Below, in pieces: positions 1 to 5,800 of a stretch of DNA of 6,379 bases (the first letter of the stretch is position 1; the number at the start of each line of letters is the position of its first letter). Both the position numbers and the translations under genes were made by a program. The stretch comes from Acidobacteriota bacterium (GTDB lineage Bacteria > Acidobacteriota > Thermoanaerobaculia > Thermoanaerobaculales > Sulfomarinibacteraceae). The stretch covers positions 1-6,379 of the forward strand of contig DAOWFV010000204.1 of the NCBI GenBank assembly GCA_030637805.1, given 5' to 3'. The notes under the pieces were generated by a model. That model did no database searches. It was not told where the DNA came from and worked only from the letters and a program-made list of their open reading frames with translations.

Positions 1-12
1 CCCCGCGCCGAT

Positions 13-45
13 AATTCCGAATTCCTAATTCCGAATTCCTAATTC
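13..45. repeat. 7-base tandem repeat, AATTCC(G/T)
   Basis: Four full units and one partial unit with a strict 7-base period: AATTCCG, AATTCCT, AATTCCG, AATTCCT, AATTC. Read as pairs it is a 14-base repeat. It is far more AT-rich than the sequence around it. The stop codon of the PilX-like gene (39-41 on the minus strand) is formed across the junction of two units, so the array abuts and partly forms the gene end. Cyanobacteria carry comparable heptamer families known as STRR; I claim resemblance in form only. Confidence 0.85.
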
Positions 46-446
46 TTTTCGGGCTGCTGTGTGCGTTTCCATCGCAAGACCCTCGGGGCGTTCTTGATGT
101 TGACCCGGGCCACCAGCGTCGAGTTCCAGTCGTTGCGTCGCCCGATCGCCGTCACCTCCACCTCCCAGGCGCCCGCGGAGCGCACGGTGCTGGCGATCGA
201 CCCTCCCGCGAAACCGCGCTCGGAGATTCCTGCGAACGTCTTCTTGACGGCAAGCTCCGCCATGGTTTCCGCCATCGCGGCGTCCGAGAGCGCGACCAGC
301 CGCACGGATCGCTCCTCGAGCACCACACCCGCCGCGCGGGACTGCACCTCCGCCGTGACCGCGACTACCGTGATCGCGACCAGGGTCAGGGCCGCCAGGG
401 CGAAGACCAGGGCCGAGCCCCGCTCACGATCGCCCGCGCCTACCAC
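39..446 (-). CDS. PilX-like minor pilin (type IV pilus assembly)
   Basis: Predicted 135-residue inner-membrane protein. A short charged leader (about residues 1-9, ending RERG) precedes a single hydrophobic segment (about 10-32, starting SALVFALAALTLVAITVVAV). This matches the PilX N-terminal pattern, in which the residue five places after the cleavage glycine is hydrophobic, not glutamate. A conserved-looking stretch follows, and the C-terminus carries a VLRWK sequence similar to the W-ending tails of short PilX-type proteins. I chose the GTG start at 446 because a GGAGGGA-like ribosome site lies just upstream and the gene overlaps the previous pilin gene by 7 bases. PilX-type subunits are minor components of type IV pili. 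Position after GspI- and GspJ-like genes also allows a GspK relation, but GspK is usually over twice this length. The stop codon falls in the 7-base repeat at the window edge. Confidence 0.75.
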   Translation of the reverse strand: MVGAGDRERGSALVFALAALTLVAITVVAVTAEVQSRAAGVVLEERSVRLVALSDAAMAETMAELAVKKTFAGISERGFAGGSIASTVRSAGAWEVEVTAIGRRNDWNSTLVARVNIKNAPRVLRWKRTQQPEKN

Positions 447-973
447 CTCGTCCCTCCCCCACTGCCGCGAAGAGCGAAGCGAAGGTTTTCGGTACGCCGC
501 ACGCGGTCAAAGCCGACCGTTCGCGAGGCGTGCTGCTCGGGCTCCGGGTGCACCAGGTAGCCGATGCGGAGGTCGACAACCCCGGGCGCCGGAGATTTCC
601 ACCACCAGGCGGTGACCTCGCGCAGCAGGACCTGTTCATCAGACGGCGGGCCCACCGCGGCCCCTGTTCTCCGCATGAGCCGGCCGTCATCAAGCTCGAA
701 CGACACCACCGTCCCATCCTGGGCCCACAGCTCGAGCGGGCCCTTGCTCCAGGCGAATGCCGCCGACCTCAGCCCTGCTGCGTCTTCGACGTCGCCGCGT
801 AGGCGGGTGACGACGTGAGCCACCAGCGGGTTGCGGACCGATCTCCCGGTGGCGCCGAGGAGGGTCATAGAGTGGGTCACCAGATCCGCGGCCACCAGGA
901 CCATCAGGCCCAGGAGGACGAGCACCACCAGCAGCTCGGCCAGAGAGGTGCCGCGCTCAGCTCTCATCCTCAT
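440..973 (-). CDS. Minor prepilin, PilW/GspJ-like
   Basis: Predicted 177-residue prepilin-like protein. The N-terminus has a basic leader ending RAERG, then TSLAELLVVLVLLGLMVLVA. This is a class III (prepilin) signal: cleavage after the glycine would leave glutamate at mature position 5, followed by one hydrophobic helix. The rest looks like a soluble pilin head with no enzymatic motif. I chose the ATG at 973 because it forms an ATGA overlap with the TGA of the preceding pilin gene, a usual sign of translational coupling. An in-frame GTG at 982 and an ATG at 967 are alternatives that leave the mature protein unchanged. Order and size fit the third member of an I-J-K (type II secretion) or V-W-X (type IV pilus) set. 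The sequence alone does not decide which. Confidence 0.78.
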   Translation of the reverse strand: MRMRAERGTSLAELLVVLVLLGLMVLVAADLVTHSMTLLGATGRSVRNPLVAHVVTRLRGDVEDAAGLRSAAFAWSKGPLELWAQDGTVVSFELDDGRLMRRTGAAVGPPSDEQVLLREVTAWWWKSPAPGVVDLRIGYLVHPEPEQHASRTVGFDRVRRTENLRFALRGSGGGTRW

Positions 974-1353
974 GGCTTCCACATCTGGGTGGTCACGGTC
1001 ACCACCATCTCCTCGCTGCGAACCACCGCCCGCGCCTCGACCCGAACCTCATAGAGCCCGGTCAGGGAACGCGGCGTCACCTGCACGCTCGTCGTCACCC
1101 GCGCGGAGGACTGGGGAGGAAACTGATCGCTGAGATCCACCGCGCCGACGGTGAACGGCAACGCCTCGCCGCGAAGGCTCTCGAGAATCACCTCGGCGGC
1201 CCGCACCAGGTCGGCGCGCGTCTCGAGCCGCCGCGCCGCACTCATGTGGGCGTCGAGGAAGCCCGCCGCGACCACGATGGCCATGCCAAAAATGGCAAGT
1301 GCGGTCACCGCCTCGAGGAGGCTGAAGCCTCGCTGGCGCCTTCTAGCCCGCAC
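970..1353 (-). CDS. Minor prepilin, GspI/PilV-like
   Basis: Predicted 127-residue prepilin. Residues 1-9 form a very basic leader (several Arg) ending in the cleavage glycine. FSLLEAVTALAIFGMAIVVA follows, which gives glutamate at mature position 5 and closely resembles GspI pseudopilins, whose usual length is about 120. After the helix come an Arg-rich amphipathic stretch and a small beta-rich domain. GspI and PilV form the initiating tip complex with GspJ/PilW-type and GspK/PilX-type partners, and such genes lie directly downstream with overlaps. The GTG start at 1353 is the only start that keeps the leader, because an in-frame TGA lies two codons upstream. This start and the first few codons lie inside the 182-bp palindromic element. 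The fimT/gspH-type gene usually found upstream is missing. Confidence 0.82.
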   Translation of the reverse strand: MRARRRQRGFSLLEAVTALAIFGMAIVVAAGFLDAHMSAARRLETRADLVRAAEVILESLRGEALPFTVGAVDLSDQFPPQSSARVTTSVQVTPRSLTGLYEVRVEARAVVRSEEMVVTVTTQMWKP

Positions 1354-1525
1354 TTCTCACCGGGTTTCTACTACGGACAGCGAATGGCAGCCATCTGTCG
1401 TGCCTTTCGCGCATCGTGCTCCTCAACGTAGTGTAACTACGCCTACGTCGCCCGATCCGCGAAAAACCCAACATCTGACTACCCTTCGCCGTCCTCGTCT
1501 AAAACCCGGTGAGAAGTGCGGGCTA
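1344..1525. repeat. 182-bp palindromic element (copy 1)
   Basis: The ends are a perfect 25-base inverted repeat (1343-1367 against 1502-1526: TAGCCCGCACTTCTCACCGG... and its complement). Beyond this the two halves pair imperfectly all the way to a small central palindrome (CGTAGT-GTA-ACTACG, 1427-1441), so the whole element could fold into one long hairpin. It has no coding capacity. It fills most of the gap between the fumarase operon and the pilin operon and could act as a terminator or processing site. Its ends and core match the element at 6136-6317, which has exactly the same length. It is possibly a non-autonomous transposable element (MITE); I see no clear target duplication. Confidence 0.8.
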
Positions 1526-1570
1526 GTTGCCGGCATCGAAGCCGTCCCAACCCCCCGGGTGCAGATGCGC

Positions 1571-2158
1571 CTATGCCCCTTGACCCAACAACTCCTTCAG
1601 CTTGGCCTGCGACCTTTCCTCCACCTCGTCGTGGAGGGAACCGCCGTGAGAGTCCATGGTCACCATCACCGGGAAGCGCTCGACCTGGATCACCCACAGG
1701 GCCTCGGGCACCCCGAACTCCTCGAGCATGAACACCTTTTCCACCCTGGGGATGGCGCGGGCAAGCACCTGGGCGGCGCCGCCCACCGCGTGCAGGTAGA
1801 CGGCCCCACAGCGCGCCAAGCCGTCGAGGGTCTTTGCCCCCATGCCGCCCTTCCCGATCACTCCGCGCAGGCCGTAACGACAGATCACGTCCGCCTGGTA
1901 GGGCTCCTCGCGGATCGAGGTCGTCGGTCCGGCCGCCACGAAATCGTAGGAGCCGTCCTCGTTTTCGCCCACCACCGGGCCACAGTGATAGATCACCGAG
2001 TCCTTGAGATAGGGGACCACCTCGTCGCGCTGCTCCTCGATCAGCCACTTGTGGGCCTCGTCTCTCCCGGTGATCATGCGGCCGCTGAGCTCCACGAAAT
2101 CCCCCACGCTCAGGTCCCGGATCGTCTTCTCGCTTGCAGGAAGTTTCAGCTCAGCCAT
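1571..2158 (-). CDS. Fumarate hydratase class I, beta (C-terminal) subunit
   Basis: Predicted 195-residue cytoplasmic subunit of a two-part, oxygen-sensitive 4Fe-4S fumarase that interconverts fumarate and malate in the citric acid cycle. Family motifs are visible: ELSGRMITGRDEAHK (about 23-37), AAGPTTSIRE (about 75-84), VIGKGGMG (about 100-107) and a C-terminal VTMDSHGGSL (about 166-175). Length is normal for the stand-alone beta subunit. The longer reading frame starting further upstream runs into the alpha gene. I chose the ATG at 2158 because a GAGAGGTG ribosome site sits just before it and homologues begin here. It overlaps the alpha gene by 13 bases, suggesting coupled translation of equal amounts. 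L(+)-tartrate dehydratase (TtdB) is related in sequence; fumarase is the more likely role but is not proven. Confidence 0.9.
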   Translation of the reverse strand: MAELKLPASEKTIRDLSVGDFVELSGRMITGRDEAHKWLIEEQRDEVVPYLKDSVIYHCGPVVGENEDGSYDFVAAGPTTSIREEPYQADVICRYGLRGVIGKGGMGAKTLDGLARCGAVYLHAVGGAAQVLARAIPRVEKVFMLEEFGVPEALWVIQVERFPVMVTMDSHGGSLHDEVEERSQAKLKELLGQGA

Positions 2159-3030
2159 TGCACCTCTCCCCCCTCGTCGATGCTCACCGCCGCCTTGCGA
2201 TCGGCCCAGCACATGTAGGAGACGGTCACGAAGTAGCACGCGGGAAGTCGATCGAGGACTCCGATCTTGACCGCGAGCAGCGTCGTTTTGCCGCCAAAAC
2301 CCATGGGACCGATGCCGAGCTCGTTGCCCTCGGCGAGCAGACGCTCCTCGAGCTCGGCCAGCTCCGGTGCAGGGTTGGTGTCCTTCAACGGACGTAGAAG
2401 CTGCCGCTTGGTCTCCTCGAAGGCCGAGACCCGGTCGCCGCCGATGCAGATGCCGAGCACACCCGGCGCACATCCCTTGCCCTGGGCCTGGAAGACCGCG
2501 TCGAGCACGGCCCGCCGCACGCCCTCGAGATCACGGCCGGCGCCGAGCCGTCCATCGGGGAGCTTGTACTGAGCCCCGACGTTTTCACTGCCGCCGCCCT
2601 TGAGGATCATCCTCACCTCGATCCGCGGCTCGTCCCACTCCTCGAAGTGGAGGAAGGGGATGCCGCGACCCGCACCGGTGCCCGTATTGGCCCCGGTGAG
2701 GGTGTTCACCGCGTTGGGACGAAGGTAGCGGCGCGAGGTGGCCTCGCGAACCGCCGCCCCGAAGTCCTCCTTCAGGCGGCGCGTGCTGACCCCCACCGGG
2801 TAGTGGATCCAGGCCACCGGCGTACCGGTGTCCTGGCAGATGGGGGCCGAGTCCTCCCGCGCCATGTCAACGTTTGTAAGAACGGTATCGAGGGCGATGC
2901 AGGCCAGCCCCCCTCCTTCCTCCCCGGCCCGGCCCTCCTGCAAGGCCTCGAGAACATCCGCGGGCAGCTCGGTCGAGGCCCTTCGGATCAACTCCACGAA
3001 GGTCTCGGTGTAACTCTCGGTGGCACTCAT
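2146..3030 (-). CDS. Fumarate hydratase class I, alpha (N-terminal) subunit
   Basis: Predicted 294-residue catalytic subunit that carries the 4Fe-4S cluster. The three expected cysteine sites are present: ICQDTGT (Cys about 65), GICIGGDR (Cys about 195) and SYMCWADRKA (Cys about 274). Other family stretches are NTLTGANTGTGAGRGIP (about 109-125) and GIGPMGFGGKTT (about 239-250). It joins with the beta subunit encoded directly downstream. I preferred the ATG at 3030 over the GTG at 3036, because the GTG lies inside the strong GGGAGGTG ribosome site that serves the ATG. The MshEN gene ends only 24 bases upstream with no visible terminator, so cotranscription is likely. TtdA (tartrate dehydratase) is the main alternative. 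No residue known to be essential appears to be missing. Confidence 0.92.
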   Translation of the reverse strand: MSATESYTETFVELIRRASTELPADVLEALQEGRAGEEGGGLACIALDTVLTNVDMAREDSAPICQDTGTPVAWIHYPVGVSTRRLKEDFGAAVREATSRRYLRPNAVNTLTGANTGTGAGRGIPFLHFEEWDEPRIEVRMILKGGGSENVGAQYKLPDGRLGAGRDLEGVRRAVLDAVFQAQGKGCAPGVLGICIGGDRVSAFEETKRQLLRPLKDTNPAPELAELEERLLAEGNELGIGPMGFGGKTTLLAVKIGVLDRLPACYFVTVSYMCWADRKAAVSIDEGGEVQWLS

Positions 3031-3033
3031 CGG

Positions 3034-3041
3034 CACCTCCC
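3034..3041 (-). promoter_or_regulatory. Ribosome binding site of fumarase alpha gene
   Basis: GGGAGGTG on the minus strand, with its GGAGG core 5 bases before the ATG at 3030. It decides the start codon, since the upstream in-frame GTG is part of this site. It is much stronger than anything before the two MshEN genes. Confidence 0.75.
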
Positions 3042-3054
3042 TCGATAATTTCTC

Positions 3055-4167
3055 TTAACTCAGGATTTTCTTTTTCATGATCAATATCTCGAGCGCGATC
3101 CCGGCCTTTTGCGCGGCCGGGAGCAACTTGTTCTGCACCCCTTCGGGAAGCGACGCGCCGGGCACGTCACCGAGCAGGTAGGCCACGACCCTGTTCTTCA
3201 CCCGAACCGGAAAGATCGCCATTTCCCGCGGCGCGGGCTCGCCCATTACCTGCATCAGCACATCGTTCACCGGACTGCTCGGCACCTGTCCACAGAAGGT
3301 GTCGGCGCCGGCGACCTCAGAGAAGATCGACGGCAGCTCGAGCGAGATCGCGAAGGACTGTACGTCGTCCACTACCACCACGGCGCCCCGGGCCATCCAG
3401 CCCACCACCCGTCCCGAATGCACCGCAAAGAGGGAGCACCGGTCAAGCACAGATGTGGCGCGGCGCAGGAGGAGCTCGCCGATCTCGTCCCGGCCTCCGG
3501 CCGCGTGCAGCAGCGCCCTGAAGCTCTCGTCGTCAAGACCCTCCGCCGCCGCCAAGGTGCCCATCTCGGCGACCGGCGCCAGGCTCGGGAAGGCCGCGGC
3601 AAGCGGTGCCGCCTGCACAGAGGAGCGGCCTTCGGCACGCAGCAGGTCCGACGGTTGCAGCGGCGGGGCCGCCCACAACCGCTCCCAGCCGTTAGCGCGG
3701 ACTGGTGGCGCGTGAGCCCTGGTCCCGCTTTCGGCGTCCTCGGGTTCGCTCTCGATCTCGGAAAGGGCAGTCAGGATGCCGGCCTCGGTGGCGACGTGCG
3801 GCTCGACATCGATCCCCACGAAGCTGATTATCTCCTCCATTACCGCCGGGTTCCTGGGGTTGGTCATGGCCACGCCGAGGCGGCCCTCATTCCGTTTGAA
3901 GATCAATGCCTGAAGCCGGCGCGCGACGTGCAGGGGCAGCATTCTTCGCAGGGCGGACGGCGCCCGGCAGAGGACGGATGCGGGGACCGAGGGAACATCC
4001 AACTGCTCGGAAAGGGCGTCGAGCAGGGCGTGCTCATCCACGAATCCGAACTTCAGAAGCTGAGTCCCCAGCCGCCCGCCCTTGTGGTGGCAGGCCTCGA
4101 GCCCTGTGTGGAGCTCGGACACCGCGATAGCCCCACGCTCGAGCAGGATCTCGCCCAATCGTTTCAT
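3055..4167 (-). CDS. MshEN-domain protein with GAF-like C-terminal region
   Basis: Predicted 370-residue soluble protein. Residues 1-135 resemble the MshEN (GspE/PulE N-terminal) domain: two successive RLG...L...L motifs start at about 3 (RLGEILLERG) and 32 (RLGTQLLKFG), followed by LDVPSV and a GRLGVAMTNPRNP segment near 95-107. Some MshEN domains bind c-di-GMP through these motifs. In the first motif the usual glutamine at the end is a cysteine (LEAC). A variable acidic linker leads to WERLWA (161-166), then a GAF-like domain (about 225-345) with a GW core, LPSIF and a terminal YLLGD. No Walker A or B motif exists, so it is not a secretion ATPase. It is paralogous to the protein at 4598-5719. 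The ATG at 4167 has no ribosome site and may be leaderless. The gene leads the fumarase genes. Function unknown; a regulatory role is inferred. Confidence 0.8.
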   Translation of the reverse strand: MKRLGEILLERGAIAVSELHTGLEACHHKGGRLGTQLLKFGFVDEHALLDALSEQLDVPSVPASVLCRAPSALRRMLPLHVARRLQALIFKRNEGRLGVAMTNPRNPAVMEEIISFVGIDVEPHVATEAGILTALSEIESEPEDAESGTRAHAPPVRANGWERLWAAPPLQPSDLLRAEGRSSVQAAPLAAAFPSLAPVAEMGTLAAAEGLDDESFRALLHAAGGRDEIGELLLRRATSVLDRCSLFAVHSGRVVGWMARGAVVVVDDVQSFAISLELPSIFSEVAGADTFCGQVPSSPVNDVLMQVMGEPAPREMAIFPVRVKNRVVAYLLGDVPGASLPEGVQNKLLPAAQKAGIALEILIMKKKILS

Positions 4168-4173
4168 TCGGAC

Positions 4174-4179
4174 ATTCTA
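4174..4179 (-). promoter_or_regulatory. Candidate -10 element for leaderless mRNA of the 3055-4167 gene
   Basis: TAGAAT (5 of 6 to the TATAAT consensus) lies on the minus strand, with 6 bases between it and the A of the ATG at 4167. Transcription would therefore start at the start codon itself. No convincing -35 is present 16-18 bases upstream. The same geometry is seen before the paralogous gene. Confidence 0.4.
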
Positions 4180-4204
4180 TCGCGAACCCGGCGGAGCGGG
4201 AGGC

Positions 4205-4344
4205 AGGTCGCAGGTCGCACGTCTCAGGTCTCAGGTCTCAGGTCACACATCGCAAGTCGCAGGGTGCAGGTCGCAGGTCGCACATCACACATCACACATC
4301 ACACATCGCACATCGCACATCGCACATCGCACATCGCAAGCCGC
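4205..4344. repeat. 7-base tandem array, A(G/C)(G/A)TC(G/T/A)C, 20 units
   Basis: Twenty consecutive 7-base units without a break in phase. The first eleven are mainly AGGTCGC or AGGTCTC; the rest are mainly ACATCAC then ACATCGC, with runs of three and five identical units. This pattern points to local duplication of recent variants. It lies upstream of the 3055-4167 gene, 38 bases before its start. Because 7 is not a multiple of 3, and because of its low complexity, reading frames across it are not real genes. Confidence 0.93.
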
Positions 4345-4397
4345 ACCAGAATCGTCGGTTGGGCTCCTGCGATGTCAAGCTCTTTCTAAAATTTTTT
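4345..4397 (-). promoter_or_regulatory. AT-rich spacer between the two heptamer arrays, with a TTGACA box
   Basis: This is the only non-repeat DNA between the two arrays. On the minus strand it reads an A/T tract (AAAAAATTTTAGAAAG) and then a perfect TTGACA (4373-4378), which resembles an UP element with a -35 box facing the MshEN/fumarase genes. The expected -10 position 17 bases on reads ACGATT, which is poor. A promoter here is possible but weakly supported. Confidence 0.25.
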
Positions 4398-4589
4398 GAA
4401 ACCTGTGACCTGAAGCCCGAAACCTGTGACCTGAAGCCTGAGGCTTGAAGCCTGTGCGACCTGAAACCTGAGACCTGTGCGACCTGAGACCTGGGACCTG
4501 GAACCTGTGCGACCTGAGACCTGAAACCTGTGGGACCTGTGACCTGAAGCCTGTGCGACCTGAGACCTGAGACCTGAGACCTGAAACCT
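4398..4589. repeat. 7-base tandem array, GANACCT, with 9-base variant units
   Basis: Twenty-six units: twenty-one of 7 bases (GAGACCT, GAAACCT, GTGACCT, GAAGCCT and variants) and five of 9 bases (GTGCGACCT four times, GTGGGACCT once), the latter spread at irregular intervals. GAGACCT is the reverse complement of AGGTCTC in the array at 4205-4344, so the two arrays face each other across a 53-base spacer. It starts 8 bases past the stop codon of the 4598-5719 gene, in the direction of transcription. Confidence 0.93.
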
Positions 4590-4597
4590 GAGCGGGT

Positions 4598-5719
4598 TCA
4601 GGCGGAGTTGCGGCGTTTGGTCAGGAGTCGGCCCAGCGCATCCCCTGCAGCCTGCGCCGCTGCCGTCAGGTCCTGCAGCACAGCGGCGGGAATCCGCCGG
4701 TTTTGCAGGTCACCCATGAGGTAGCCCTTCACCCGTCCCATCACCGGTATCGGAACCACCACGACCTCAGTAGGCCGGGGCTGACCCATGACCGTCAGCA
4801 GCTCTTCGTTGACCGGACCCCCGGGTATCGGTCCTACAAACCGGTCGCAGCCCTCGACGTCCAGGAAGATCGACGGCGCGTCGGAAAAAACCGAAAACGA
4901 ACGCACGTCGATGGCGTCCAACGGTACCCCGCGGGAAATCCAGCCCGCCACCTTCCCCCGGTGGACCGAGAACAGGCAGACGCGATCGAGGCGTTGGGCT
5001 GCGTTGCGCACCAGGAGCTCGGCGACCTCGTTCACGGATCGACCGTTCTCCATGAGAAGCGCCAGTCCGCTGTCGCGCGGGGCCGACGCTGTCTTCTTCC
5101 CCCGCGCGCCTGCCACCGGCACCAGCGCAGGGAAGCTGGCGACCAACACCGTCCCGGTTTCCTTGGGACGGCTGCGGATGCGCAGCAGCGACCCAGGATC
5201 CAACCGGGGCGCCCACAGGCGTTCCCAGTCGCCCCCCGCTGCCGGCGATTCTTCCTCCGGCATCGCGACCTCGGTGGGACCCAGCGCCGGCTCTCGTTCC
5301 GGAAGCTCTTGCAGGGTCCTGGTGATGGTGCGATCCGAGGCCACAAAAGGCTCAACATGAAGCTGGGTGAAGGCCGAGATCTTGTCGATGACCTCGATGT
5401 CGGCCGGATCCCTCATCGCCACCTGGATACGGTCCCTCACCTTTCGGAAGGGAATCACATTGAGGCTGCGCTGCATATCGTGCGGCAACATGCCCCCATC
5501 CATGTTCGACCGCATCTGGCGGAGCATCGACTCGGTGACGAAGGGGACCCCGTGCTGCTGAGCGAGCGCCTCGAGAAGCGAGCTTTCGGTGAGGAAGCCA
5601 TAGCCCAGCAGGCTGCTTCCCAGTCGATTTCCGTCCCGCCGACACGCCTCGAGGCCGGAGTACAGCTCGGCGACGGAAATAGACCCCTGGTCAACCAGAA
5701 TTTCACCCAAGAGATTCAC
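4598..5719 (-). CDS. MshEN-domain protein with GAF-like C-terminal region (paralogue)
   Basis: Predicted 373-residue soluble protein with the same plan as the protein at 3055-4167. It has an N-terminal MshEN-like domain with a first motif NLLGEILVDQG and a second RLGSSLLGYG (about 32-41), QHGVPFV, a RDRIQVAMRDPAD segment, an acidic linker, DWERLWA, then a GAF-like domain with GWISRG, APSIF and YLMGD. No ATPase motifs are present. The first motif has lost the Arg of RLG and, like its paralogue, ends LEAC instead of L-x-x-Q, so any c-di-GMP binding may be altered. I chose the GTG at 5719 because it aligns with the paralogue's start and sits exactly where a -10/-35 pair would place the transcript start. 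An in-frame GTG at 5755 would add 12 residues. The neighbours on both sides are repeat-filled gaps, so it is probably a single-gene unit. Confidence 0.75.
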   Translation of the reverse strand: MNLLGEILVDQGSISVAELYSGLEACRRDGNRLGSSLLGYGFLTESSLLEALAQQHGVPFVTESMLRQMRSNMDGGMLPHDMQRSLNVIPFRKVRDRIQVAMRDPADIEVIDKISAFTQLHVEPFVASDRTITRTLQELPEREPALGPTEVAMPEEESPAAGGDWERLWAPRLDPGSLLRIRSRPKETGTVLVASFPALVPVAGARGKKTASAPRDSGLALLMENGRSVNEVAELLVRNAAQRLDRVCLFSVHRGKVAGWISRGVPLDAIDVRSFSVFSDAPSIFLDVEGCDRFVGPIPGGPVNEELLTVMGQPRPTEVVVVPIPVMGRVKGYLMGDLQNRRIPAAVLQDLTAAAQAAGDALGRLLTKRRNSA

Positions 5720-5725
5720 GCCGAT

Positions 5726-5754
5726 AGTGTACAACTTACCTGAGAAATCGTCCA
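5726..5754 (-). promoter_or_regulatory. Candidate promoter for leaderless mRNA of the 4598-5719 gene
   Basis: On the minus strand, TGGACG (5749-5754, 4 of 6 to TTGACA) and TACACT (5726-5731, 4 of 6 to TATAAT) are separated by exactly 17 bases. Six bases follow before the G of the GTG at 5719. No ribosome site is seen. Both boxes are weak individually; spacing and the match to the paralogue raise the case. Confidence 0.35.
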
Positions 5755-5781
5755 CTTTCAGGACGACTATTTTCGTTGCGG

Positions 5782-5800
5782 GGGAACTGCAGCCGACGAT
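5782..5800 (+). repeat. 19-base direct repeat, copy A (flank of palindromic element 2)
   Basis: GGGAACTGCAGCCGACGAT directly before the left end of the 5801-6115 element. It matches 6117-6135 at 17 of 19 positions. Together with the element ends that follow, the similarity between the two places continues for about 60 bases. Confidence 0.75.

Noticed and set aside
1344..1525. Simple rho-independent terminator
   Set aside because: The hairpin is far longer than a terminator stem, has no T-run directly after it in either direction, and recurs elsewhere as a mobile-like element; a terminating effect remains possible.
1151..2218. Plus-strand open frame of 355 residues
   Set aside because: Antisense to the fumarase beta gene and running through the palindromic element. 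His- and Pro-rich composition typical of an antisense frame in GC-rich DNA; no family resemblance.
2159..2473. Upstream extension of the fumarase beta frame
   Set aside because: Overlaps the alpha gene by over 300 bases; the ATG at 2158 has a ribosome site and fits the family start.
3109..4389. Plus-strand open frame of 426 residues
   Set aside because: Antisense to the MshEN gene; its C-terminal part is a translation of the heptamer array (repeating HITHRTSH-like text).
4205..4589. CRISPR array
   Set aside because: Units are 7-9 bases with no spacers and no 24-40 base repeat; this is a satellite.
4703..5743. Plus-strand open frame of 346 residues
   Set aside because: Fully antisense to the second MshEN gene, with no recognisable domain.
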